Positions 6,499 to 12,406 of a stretch of 14,649 bases of DNA are shown here, in pieces. Where the stretch lies: positions 1-14,649 of the forward strand of contig CAZXFG010000016.1 in NCBI GenBank assembly GCA_964640515.1. Direction: 5' to 3'. The stretch comes from CAZXFG01 sp964640515. GTDB lineage: Bacteria; Patescibacteriota; Patescibacteriia; Magasanikbacterales; GWA2-37-8. The notes beneath the pieces are model-generated. The model did not search any database, was not told the origin of the DNA, and saw only the letters and a list, made by a program, of their open reading frames with translations. Each line of letters starts with the position of its first letter. Position 1 is the stretch's first letter. Both the position numbers and the translations under genes were made by a program.

Positions 6499-7482
6499 AT
6501 GCGTCGAAAAATTTTTATAATTATCCTGGGTTTTTTGTTAATTCTTGGTGTCACGACTTTTTATTTTTCTTCTCTCCGTACTCCCAATATGATTTACGGC
6601 GTTACCTATAGCTGGGAATTCGCGAACTGGCTGGGCTTTGATTATCAAAAAGTTTTTAGGACTATTTTGGATGAATGGCATTTTAGATACATTCGCGTGC
6701 CTGTGCAATGGGAGACTGTGGAACCGGAACCGGGTAAATTTGATTTTAGTAGAATTGATTGGTTGATGGCTGAAGCGGCTAAACGCAAAGCCAAAGTTAT
6801 TTTGGCTGTGGGGCAAAAAACTCCGCGCTGGCCCGAGTGCCACAATCCGCGTTGGGCGTTGACTTTATCTGAAACTGATTACGCGCTGGCTTTGAATAAA
6901 TACATCGCTAAAACCGTGGGGCGTTACGCGGAACATCCGGCTCTGGAAATTTGGCAAGTGGAAAACGAGCCGTTTCTGCCTTTTGGCCGGTGTCCCAAGT
7001 TTACGCGGCAGATGTTAAAGAATGAATTGGAATTGACGAAAAGTTTAGACCCAGCCCACCCTACCTTAGTGAGTGATAGCGGAGAATTGAGCACCTGGAT
7101 ACGCACTTCCCGCGTTGCCGATTTGTTTGGCACCACCATGTATCGCGTGGTGTGGAATAAATATCTGGGGTATTGGAATTATGATTGGCTGCCGCCGTTT
7201 CATTATCGCCTTAAAATGTGGCTCAACGGCAGTAGCGTTAGGCGCGGGTATATTATGGAGTTGCAGGCCGAGCCCTGGCTTAAGGGAAATAATTTTGATA
7301 AAGCGCCTTTGGCCGAGCATTATGAGACCATGAATATAGAGAGGATGAAAAAGAATTTGGATTATGCCGAGCGGGTGGGCATGCCCCGGGCGTATTTGTG
7401 GGGCGCGGAATGGTGGTATTGGCTGAAACAAAAAGGACAGATGGATATTCCGAATTTCATTAAAGAACTCCAGAAGGATTGA
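6499..7482 (+). CDS. Membrane-anchored clan-A glycoside hydrolase-like protein
   Basis: The 327-residue protein begins with a basic tip and one hydrophobic segment (about 5-23), a signal anchor that would place the rest outside the membrane. The body looks like a (beta/alpha)8 glycosidase of clan GH-A. IRVPVQWETVEPEPGKFDF (65-83) is typical of the early strands. WQVENEP (152-158) holds the expected acid/base Glu (E157), and IMELQAEPW (252-260) offers the nucleophile Glu (E254 most likely). EWWYWLK near the C-terminus fits a late barrel strand. The exact GH family and sugar are not evident. It starts 3 nt after the EamA stop. It ends in TGA, which overlaps the next promoter's -35, showing that TGA is a stop here. 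Confidence 0.78.
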   Translation: MRRKIFIIILGFLLILGVTTFYFSSLRTPNMIYGVTYSWEFANWLGFDYQKVFRTILDEWHFRYIRVPVQWETVEPEPGKFDFSRIDWLMAEAAKRKAKVILAVGQKTPRWPECHNPRWALTLSETDYALALNKYIAKTVGRYAEHPALEIWQVENEPFLPFGRCPKFTRQMLKNELELTKSLDPAHPTLVSDSGELSTWIRTSRVADLFGTTMYRVVWNKYLGYWNYDWLPPFHYRLKMWLNGSSVRRGYIMELQAEPWLKGNNFDKAPLAEHYETMNIERMKKNLDYAERVGMPRAYLWGAEWWYWLKQKGQMDIPNFIKELQKD

Positions 7483-7507
7483 CTTTTGAGTATTTTTCCG
7501 CTATAGT
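7479..7507 (+). promoter_or_regulatory. tRNA-Val promoter
   Basis: TTGACT (7479-7484), 17-nt spacer, TATAGT (7502-7507). The -35 overlaps the stop codon of the upstream glycosidase gene. The predicted start is near 7514, about 7 nt before the tRNA. Confidence 0.75.
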
Positions 7508-7520
7508 GGCTCTACTTTTA

Positions 7521-7594
7521 GCACGCCTAGCTCAGCTGGTTAGAGCATCGCGTTTACATCGCGAGGGTCAGGGGTTCAAGTCCCTTGGCGTGCA
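7521..7594 (+). tRNA. tRNA-Val (anticodon UAC)
   Basis: A complete 74-nt cloverleaf is present: acceptor GCACGCC/GGCGTGC, D-stem GCTC/GAGC, anticodon stem TCGCG/CGCGA with loop TTTACAT (anticodon TAC), a 5-nt variable loop and T-arm AGGGG-TTCAAGT-CCCTT. The discriminator is A and the following bases are CTA, so CCA must be added after transcription. CCCTTG (7582-7587) could also pair with CAAGGG (7608-7613), just ahead of eight T residues (7616-7623). That is a possible weak terminator for the tRNA transcript overlapping the next promoter. Confidence 0.97.
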
Positions 7595-7603
7595 CTAAAT
7601 ATC

Positions 7604-7633
7604 TTGACAAGGGTATTTTTTTTGTTGTATACT
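7604..7633 (+). promoter_or_regulatory. Promoter of cassette A
   Basis: TTGACA (7604-7609), 18-nt spacer containing eight Ts, TATACT (7628-7633): close to sigma70 consensus. Predicted start near 7640, giving a leader of about 170 nt. Confidence 0.85.
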
Positions 7634-7637
7634 GCCT

Positions 7638-7808
7638 AGTTCGTTCTTTTAATAACTAAGCCAATATTTAAGCTAAAATGAGGGGAGTATTTATATTGTT
7701 TATTAACATAGACGCTATAAATGCTCTCCTCAAATTGAGGAAGCCTCTGGACCCCGGAGCGAGGGGTGAGCAATTTTTCGGGCGATTGAGCCTGAAAGGA
7801 GATTAGCC
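7638..7808 (+). promoter_or_regulatory. Structured leader of cassette A with SD-masking hairpin
   Basis: A 17-bp hairpin with two G-U pairs joins 7679-7695 to 7716-7732 around a 20-nt loop. A second small hairpin, CCTCA-AAT-TGAGG (7728-7740), uses the same bases at 7728-7732, so the two exclude each other. A third stem pairs CTCTGG (7745-7750) with CCGGAG (7754-7759). The last stem pairs 7774-7783 with 7790-7799 (ten pairs including G-U) and covers most of the SD AAAGGAGA (7795-7802). That SD sits 6 nt before the ATG. The arrangement suggests control of translation by RNA folding. No known riboswitch class was recognised. The leader of cassette B shares its order of motifs. Confidence 0.7.
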
Positions 7809-8741
7809 ATGGGATCGAACAATGCTTTTCATGCGATGCGGCGTAGTCTCTCTGGTGGTCAGGATGAAGCGATTCTGCGTAAGGTATGGCTCGCTGGCGG
7901 TGGCGAGCAGGGTGGCGAGGAAGCCGTCCAGGCTCTCCTCCGCAACGAGATGAGGGTCGTTCTCATGAACAACACCGTCACGCTCGTGGACGGCAACGGC
8001 CGGTGCATTCCGATCAATGGTCTCAAGGGAGAGGTCGTGGACGTCAACCGTGATTTCCGGCTCGTCCAGCCGGAGATCGACTACTCGACGATCCTCTCCC
8101 GCCTCCAGCAGTTCTTCGCGTCGGAGATGAAGTTCGTCTCGCTCGAGGAGTTCGAGATCCGGTCCGCGGCGCTCATCGCCCGGATCCGGGACGACAAACA
8201 GGTCGTCAACCTGCTCAAGGGTGTCTACCTGCCCATCTGCCTGCCCCAGATCACCGTCGCCGACTACGGACGCACGCTGGAGGACATCTTCCTCCCGGCG
8301 GTCGAGTGCGCGTACAAGGCCCAGTTCCCCAACCGGTCGTTCTACAACTATCGGGCTGGCGAGCTGGCGAGCCAGGTCGGCATCGTGGAGGAGAGCCGCC
8401 ACCAGCGGCTCATCGAGAAGATGAGCGAGGGCCCCGTGGTCCTCATCCACTTCCCGAACCCTCTGCAGGGATTCCCCATCCCTGCCGACCGCAAGATGAT
8501 CGGCGCGTTCCCCGAGGGCTTCATGCTCTCGGGCGCGATTGACACGGCGACCTCCCTCGTCGCCCACCCGGCGACTCTCGCCCGCGACTGGAACATGCCC
8601 GGCCTCGACTGTTCGCCCAACAGCTGGCAGTCCGCCGGGTACTCGCTCTACTTCAAGGCCCATGGCGACCTGCTCCTCTTTGGCCGCAGGTCCCCCCTCG
8701 CGGACGACGGCTGCTCCGGCGGTCTCTCGTTCGTCGGGTAG
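7809..8741 (+). CDS. Unrecognised GC-rich cassette protein A (310 aa)
   Basis: I do not recognise this protein. It is predicted soluble, without signal peptide or membrane segment. Visible stretches include RNEMRVV (45-51), an acidic central region around residues 75-120, SFYNYRAGEL in the middle and DWNMPGLDCSPNSWQS then YSLYF toward the C-terminus. The ATG has a strong SD (AAAGGAGA, 6 nt away), which no ordinary gene here has. Codon use is foreign to the neighbourhood: about 44% of the first 27 codons end in G/C, but all 30 codons checked from 8100 do. Bases 8161-8220 hold 40 G/C of 60, versus 21 of 60 at 9421-9480 in the next gene. It stands alone between tRNA-Val and a permease, with its own promoter, leader and terminator. 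Recent transfer or a highly expressed specialised gene could explain this. Confidence 0.85.
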   Translation: MGSNNAFHAMRRSLSGGQDEAILRKVWLAGGGEQGGEEAVQALLRNEMRVVLMNNTVTLVDGNGRCIPINGLKGEVVDVNRDFRLVQPEIDYSTILSRLQQFFASEMKFVSLEEFEIRSAALIARIRDDKQVVNLLKGVYLPICLPQITVADYGRTLEDIFLPAVECAYKAQFPNRSFYNYRAGELASQVGIVEESRHQRLIEKMSEGPVVLIHFPNPLQGFPIPADRKMIGAFPEGFMLSGAIDTATSLVAHPATLARDWNMPGLDCSPNSWQSAGYSLYFKAHGDLLLFGRRSPLADDGCSGGLSFVG

Positions 8742-8822
8742 TGCTCTCGTCACAGTGCTCTTGGCTTCACTTGTCCCTTTGGGTCAATTTGCTTTGGCGT
8801 CTTGGGCTCGTTGGTTTTACTA

Positions 8823-8880
8823 CGGCGGGGTTGTGGGTTGGGCTTCGGCTCAATCCATACCCCCGCCGCTTTGCTTTTTA
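8823..8880 (+). terminator. Long UUCG-capped terminator of cassette A
   Basis: Arms 8823-8843 and 8848-8868 form 21 positions with a single mismatch and three G-U pairs, starting with CGGCGGGG/CCCCGCCG and closed by a C(TTCG)G tetraloop. It is followed by CTTTGCTTTTTA. It lies 81 nt after the stop codon. The intervening stretch 8742-8822 has no evident gene and counts as 3' untranslated RNA. The sequence after the T-tract, TATAACATT (8881-8889), recurs after the cassette B terminator. Confidence 0.9.
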
Positions 8881-8888
8881 TATAACAT

Positions 8889-8917
8889 TAGACCTCTTTT
8901 TCAAAAAGTGGTAAAAT
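8889..8917 (+). promoter_or_regulatory. Promoter of the permease gene
   Basis: TAGACC (8889-8894), 17-nt spacer ending in TGG, TAAAAT (8912-8917): an extended -10. Predicted start about 12 nt before the ATG; no SD. Confidence 0.6.
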
Positions 8918-8935
8918 AGATGCATCTATATTTTT

Positions 8936-10114
8936 ATGGCGCATGAAGAGCGAGCCGTAGTTTTGCATAAGGGAATTTATAAAAAAACTTCTACTGTCGG
9001 GGAGGCGGTGTTTATGATTACCGGCATGACCATTGGCGCCGGTATTTTAGGTTTGCCTTATGTGGTGGCGCAGATTGGATTGATTCCCGGATTGATTTGC
9101 ATTTTCTTTTTGGGGCTAGCCATGCTCTGTCTGAATTTGATGATTGGCGAAGTAGCCGTTCGGACTAAAGAAAATTTACAGTTGCCCGGTTTTGCCGGAA
9201 AATATTTAGGGCCTTGGGCCAAACGGGTTTTGAGTGTCACCATCACTTTGAGCGGTTTTGGCGCTTTGTTGGCTTACATTATCGGCGAAGGTCAGGTGTT
9301 GGGGTCTTTATTCGGCGGCAATCCTCTGTGGTGGAGTATTTTTTTCTGGTCTCTAGGCAGTTTGCTCATCTGGCGCGGTTTGCAGACCATTAAAAAAGTG
9401 GAGAAAATTTTGAGCTTGGCCGTTATAGCGATTATAGTCGGCTTGTCATTGTATTTTTTCCCTTGGATCAACAAAGTAAATTTTTATTATGTTGATTTGA
9501 CCAAAATTCTTTTGCCCTATGGCGTGATTTTATTTGCCTTGCATGCCGCGCCGGCTGTGGCCGAGGCGCACGCTTTGTTGCCCGGCAGTCAACGCCGTTT
9601 TAAGAAAGCATTAATTATCGGCACTGTAATTCCCATTTTTGTTTATCTGTTATTTGTTTTGGCTGTCGTGGGCGTAGGCGGACTGATTACGACTGAAGTG
9701 GCGACCATCGGGTTGGGGGAGATATTTGGCAGAGGCGTATTAGTGGCCTCTAATTTGTTTGCCGCGTTGGCCATGGGCACGGCTTTTATGGGGTTGGGAA
9801 TGGCTTTGAAGCAAACTCTTATTTGGGATCACAAGTTACCCAAATGGGTGGCTGATTATTTTGTTATTGCCATTCCACTCCTGTTATTTTTAATCGGTTT
9901 CCGCAGTTTTATTACCGTATTGAATGCCGTAGGCGGAGTTTTTATCGGTATTGAAGCGATTTTCATGGTTTTAATATTTTGGCAGGCGCGGAAAAAGGGA
10001 GAAGTGGACGCTCATCGTTACGGTTCGCGGCATTTTTGGCTTTTGGTTTTGCCGGTGTTCGCGGTCTTTACATTTGCCACTGTTTTTAGTATAGTGAATT
10101 TGCTTGTTAAATAA
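8936..10114 (+). CDS. Amino-acid permease (APC superfamily, AAAP/HAAAP-like)
   Basis: The 392-residue protein has about eleven membrane segments. The first carries TIGAGILGLPYVVAQIG (32-48), the unwound helix 1 signature of the amino-acid/auxin and aromatic amino-acid permease families. ALHAAPAVAEAH around 201-212 matches a conserved helix region of the same families. It should import amino acids into the cell by proton or sodium coupling; the specific substrate is not visible. Patescibacteria generally lack most amino-acid biosynthesis, so import is expected. metK lies 107 nt downstream, raising the possibility of methionine uptake, but this is only context. The start has no SD and follows an extended -10 promoter. 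Confidence 0.82.
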   Translation: MAHEERAVVLHKGIYKKTSTVGEAVFMITGMTIGAGILGLPYVVAQIGLIPGLICIFFLGLAMLCLNLMIGEVAVRTKENLQLPGFAGKYLGPWAKRVLSVTITLSGFGALLAYIIGEGQVLGSLFGGNPLWWSIFFWSLGSLLIWRGLQTIKKVEKILSLAVIAIIVGLSLYFFPWINKVNFYYVDLTKILLPYGVILFALHAAPAVAEAHALLPGSQRRFKKALIIGTVIPIFVYLLFVLAVVGVGGLITTEVATIGLGEIFGRGVLVASNLFAALAMGTAFMGLGMALKQTLIWDHKLPKWVADYFVIAIPLLLFLIGFRSFITVLNAVGGVFIGIEAIFMVLIFWQARKKGEVDAHRYGSRHFWLLVLPVFAVFTFATVFSIVNLLVK

Positions 10115-10205
10115 GAAAGACGGTGTTGGCTATTGGCTGGTAAACAGGTCGATTACTGTTCAATAATTTCCTTCCGTCTTCTTAAAAAGGGGAGATTTTC
10201 CCTTT
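10113..10205 (+). promoter_or_regulatory. Structured gap between permease and metK, with terminator-like hairpin
   Basis: An outer stem pairs AAG-A-AAGACGG (10113-10123) with CCGTCTTCTT (10174-10183) around a 50-nt interior containing AACAG/CTGTT. It is followed by an 8-bp hairpin AAAGGGGA/TTCCCTTT (10186-10193, 10198-10205; one G-U) and ATTAATT. The second hairpin can end permease transcription or attenuate metK. I found no clear metK promoter and no known SAM riboswitch motif. Confidence 0.5.
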
Positions 10206-10221
10206 ATTAATTATCTAAAAT

Positions 10222-11373
10222 ATGCCAGATAAATTTATTTTTACTTCCGAATCCGTGACCGAGGGGCATCCGGATAAGATTTGCGATCAGATTTCGGACG
10301 CGGTTTTGGACGCGTTAATCGGACAGGACCCGCAGTCTCATGTGGCCGTAGAATCTTTCACTACCACCGGTCTGGTGATCGTAGCCGGTGAAGTTACCAC
10401 CAACGGCTATACTGATGTGCAAAAAGTGGTGCGCGAGGTTTTGCAGAGTATTGGCTATACTGATCCGGCTTTTGGCATTGACCACGAGCACGCCGGTGTT
10501 TTAGTATCCATTCACGGTCAGTCGCCGGATATCGCGCAAGGCGTAAATAAAGTATCGGTTGAGGAGCAAGGAGCCGGGGACCAGGGTTTGATGTTTGGTT
10601 ATGCTTGCAATGAAACCAAAGAACTGATGCCTTTGCCCATTATGTTGGCGCATAAATTATCCCGCCGTTTGGCCAAGGTGCGCAAGAACGGCACTTTGAA
10701 ATACTTGCGTCCGGATGGTAAATCGCAGGTGGCCGTGGAATATGTGGATGGCAAGCCCACCAGATTGCACAATGTGATTATTGCCGCCCAGCATGATGAG
10801 GTGGTGACTTTGGAGCAATTACGCGCGGATATCACCGAGCATGTGATTAAGCCGGTTTGCGGGGAATATTTAGATGACAAGACCGAGTATCATATCAATA
10901 TGACTGGTCGTTTTGTGGTCGGCGGTCCGCAGGGTGATACTGGTTTGACCGGCCGCAAGATTATTGTGGATACTTATGGTGGCATGGGTCGTCATGGTGG
11001 TGGCTGTTTCTCGGGTAAGGATCCTTCCAAAGTGGATCGTTCGGGAGCTTATATGGCTCGTTATGTGGCCAAAAATATCGTGGCCGCTGGTTTGGCTGAC
11101 CGCTGTGAACTAGAGGTGGCTTATGTAATCGGCAAGGCCGAACCAACCAGCGTTCATATTGATACTTTTGGCACCGGCAAGGTGAGTGATGAGAAATTAG
11201 TGGAAATAATTCGTGAAGTTTTTGATTTCCGTCCGGGAAAAATTATTGAATATTTGGATTTGTTGAAGCCGGTTTATCGCGCCACGGCCGCTTACGGGCA
11301 CTTTGGCCGTGATGGCTTTACCTGGGAAAGAGTGGATAAGGTGGATGAATTAAAAGCCAAAGCCGGATTGTAA
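10222..11373 (+). CDS. metK: S-adenosylmethionine synthetase
   Basis: MetK makes SAM from methionine and ATP. The 383-residue protein is full length with GHPDKICDQISD (15-26), GAGDQGLMFGYACNET (117-132), GGPQGDTGLTGRKIIVDTYGG (234-254) and the phosphate loop GGGCFSGKDPSKVDRSGAY (259-277). In most homologs the last motif reads GGGAFSGKD..KVDRSAAY, so C262 and G275 are small departures. SAM supplied here feeds both Elp3 and the Trm9-like methyltransferase. The gene has no SD and is followed by a strong terminator. Confidence 0.97.
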   Translation: MPDKFIFTSESVTEGHPDKICDQISDAVLDALIGQDPQSHVAVESFTTTGLVIVAGEVTTNGYTDVQKVVREVLQSIGYTDPAFGIDHEHAGVLVSIHGQSPDIAQGVNKVSVEEQGAGDQGLMFGYACNETKELMPLPIMLAHKLSRRLAKVRKNGTLKYLRPDGKSQVAVEYVDGKPTRLHNVIIAAQHDEVVTLEQLRADITEHVIKPVCGEYLDDKTEYHINMTGRFVVGGPQGDTGLTGRKIIVDTYGGMGRHGGGCFSGKDPSKVDRSGAYMARYVAKNIVAAGLADRCELEVAYVIGKAEPTSVHIDTFGTGKVSDEKLVEIIREVFDFRPGKIIEYLDLLKPVYRATAAYGHFGRDGFTWERVDKVDELKAKAGL

Positions 11374-11380
11374 ATATAAA

Positions 11381-11415
11381 AAGGCCTCGACTAAGTCGGG
11401 GCCTTGACTTTTGTA
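11381..11415 (+). terminator. metK terminator
   Basis: An 11-bp stem AAGGCCTCGAC/GTCGGGGCCTT (11381-11391, 11395-11405; one G-U) with loop TAA, then GACTTTTG. It starts 7 nt after the metK stop and its end overlaps the -35 of the next promoter. Confidence 0.85.
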
Positions 11416-11432
11416 TAAAAATGTAGTAATTT
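11404..11432 (+). promoter_or_regulatory. Putative promoter of cassette B
   Basis: TTGACT (11404-11409), 17-nt spacer, TAATTT (11427-11432). The -10 matches consensus weakly, but the position relative to the leader motif AGTTGTTCTTTT resembles cassette A, where AGTTCGTTCTTTT follows the -10 closely. Confidence 0.5.
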
Positions 11433-11438
11433 AGACGG

Positions 11439-11610
11439 TTAAAGTTGTTCTTTTTTATATATTCCTAGCTTTCTTTTTGCCTTGAATAAAGGTAGAAAGA
11501 AGGCCGGGAATTGTTTCCGGCTATTTCGCCTGCATGGCATACCATTGCGAGGTTAGGCAAAAGTGAGTGCCTTTCGTTACGATGGGTTACCTGCAGGGGA
11601 GGCAAGTCAA
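11439..11610 (+). promoter_or_regulatory. Structured leader of cassette B with SD-masking hairpin
   Basis: Four helices can be drawn. CTTTCT/AGAAAG (11469-11474, 11494-11499) encloses CCTT/AAGG. GCCGGGAA/TTTCCGGC (11503-11510, 11514-11521) has a TTG loop. GCATGG/CCATTGC (11532-11537, 11542-11548) has one bulge. The last pairs TGCCTTTC (11568-11575) with GGGAGGCA (11597-11604), eight pairs with two G-U, covering the SD GGGGAGG 8 nt before the ATG. From GCCT (11528) on, the order GCCT-hairpin-GCGAGG-GTGAG-TTTCG-CGAT-CCTG-GGAG-ATG is the same as in leader A. Confidence 0.68.
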
Positions 11611-12213
11611 ATGAGTAGGATTTCGAAAGGGCAGATCGCCGAGCTGATCCTCAAAGATCAGCGCGGCGAGCTCGGCGAGGGTTCACTCGAGGATCTCAAC
11701 TGGCTGTTCGACAGAGGAGGACAAAATTGGCGGGTAGTGATTACGGGTCTCCGTACCGGCGCTCTCGTCACCATCCCAAAGGATGAGGGTACCGCCGATC
11801 CCGCACGCGTGCAGGTCGTCTCGGAGTGGCTGGAGTTCTTCGGCCACCTGCGGATCTGGGACTCGGACTTCAACGAGAACAACTACCCGCTCGGCGAGGA
11901 TCCAAGCGACGGGGCCGAGGAGTTCAGCTTCAACCAGGTCGTCTCCGGCCATGAGGTACTCGCCGAGTTCGGGTGCATTAAGCGCCAGGGGGCCTCTCTC
12001 TGGGCGCAGGGGCGCTACATCAAGGCGCACCCCGAGGCCCAGAAGGAGCACCCGCTCCTCGGCATTGGCGCCCAGTGGCAGGACAGGCACGGCTACGTCT
12101 ACTTCCCGATCTTCGACTGGGACGACGGCAGGCCGAACGTCAGCCTCTGCTCGCTCGACGACAAGTACGACCCGTCCTGCCGCTTCCTCCTCCGCAAGGT
12201 GGAGGGGATCTAG
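11611..12213 (+). CDS. Unrecognised GC-rich cassette protein B (200 aa)
   Basis: I do not recognise this protein. I chose the ATG at 11611 because GGGGAGG lies 8 nt upstream; an upstream in-frame GTG at 11563 falls in the structured leader. The protein is predicted soluble and acidic, rich in Trp, Asp and Glu. It contains NWRVVI (39-44), WDSDFNENNYPLGEDP in the middle, and a C-terminal part with GAQWQDRHGYVYFPIFDWDDG. The first 45 residues may align with those of protein A (S-x-GQ near the start, then E/G-rich, then (M/W)RVV). Codons checked from about 11824 to 11898 end almost entirely in G/C, and bases 11881-11940 hold 38 G/C of 60. It is a single-gene unit between metK and the DUF475 gene. 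Confidence 0.82.
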   Translation: MSRISKGQIAELILKDQRGELGEGSLEDLNWLFDRGGQNWRVVITGLRTGALVTIPKDEGTADPARVQVVSEWLEFFGHLRIWDSDFNENNYPLGEDPSDGAEEFSFNQVVSGHEVLAEFGCIKRQGASLWAQGRYIKAHPEAQKEHPLLGIGAQWQDRHGYVYFPIFDWDDGRPNVSLCSLDDKYDPSCRFLLRKVEGI

Positions 12214-12320
12214 GTTTCTCGGAATCTCGGCGGGGTTTCACCCCCTCGCTGGATTCTTGGCCCTTGATCCCATAGCTACTATTCCCACCGCCCGTTCCCA
12301 CCAAAGTTCTACGGGCAACC

Positions 12321-12357
12321 GACCCTGCACTATCCAGTGCAGGGTCTCATGTTTTTA
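12321..12357 (+). terminator. Terminator of cassette B
   Basis: An 11-bp perfect stem GACCCTGCACT/AGTGCAGGGTC (12321-12331, 12336-12346) with loop ATCC, then TCATGTTTTTA. It lies 107 nt after the stop codon. The stretch 12214-12320 shows no gene; it has a small GGGG-TTTCA-CCCC hairpin and a repeated TTCCCACC. TATAACATT follows at 12361-12369 as in cassette A. Confidence 0.88.
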
Positions 12358-12367
12358 TAGTATAACA

Positions 12368-12397
12368 TTGTGAAAATTGGGTCGTTTGTGATACAAT
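12368..12397 (+). promoter_or_regulatory. Promoter of the DUF475 gene
   Basis: TTGTGA (12368-12373), 18-nt spacer ending TGA, TACAAT (12392-12397): extended -10. The predicted start near 12404 is about three nt from the ATG at 12407, so the mRNA should be practically leaderless. Confidence 0.7.
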
Positions 12398-12406
12398 ATT
12401 CATAAT

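Noticed and set aside
7480..7482. Possible TGA recoding (genetic code 25)
   Set aside because: This TGA ends a complete glycosidase-like protein at the expected length, directly before the tRNA promoter, and the other genes end cleanly in TAA or TAG.
7803..8753. A 316-codon open frame on the minus strand, fully antisense to cassette gene A
   Set aside because: Codons ending in G/C leave few stops in the antisense frame. The translation is a monotonous mix of Arg, Glu, Val, Leu and Asp, and there is no promoter or SD for it.
7521..8889. Integration of cassette A by site-specific recombination at tRNA-Val
   Set aside because: No repeat of the tRNA 3' end and no integrase is seen in the window, and cassette B is not next to a tRNA.
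10113..10221. A known SAM riboswitch class before metK
   Set aside because: I could not match the conserved cores of the SAM-I, SAM-II or SMK-box types, so only an unclassified candidate is reported.
11543..11552. ATTGCGAGG in leader B, resembling the arm of the elp3 palindromic repeat
   Set aside because: Only 8-9 bases match and no partner arm or GAAGCAATCT core is nearby. It fits better as part of the conserved leader blocks.
11783..12373. A 196-codon plus-strand frame overlapping cassette gene B
   Set aside because: Its product is dominated by Ser, Thr and Arg, a frame-shift shadow of the GC-rich gene. It runs through the terminator.
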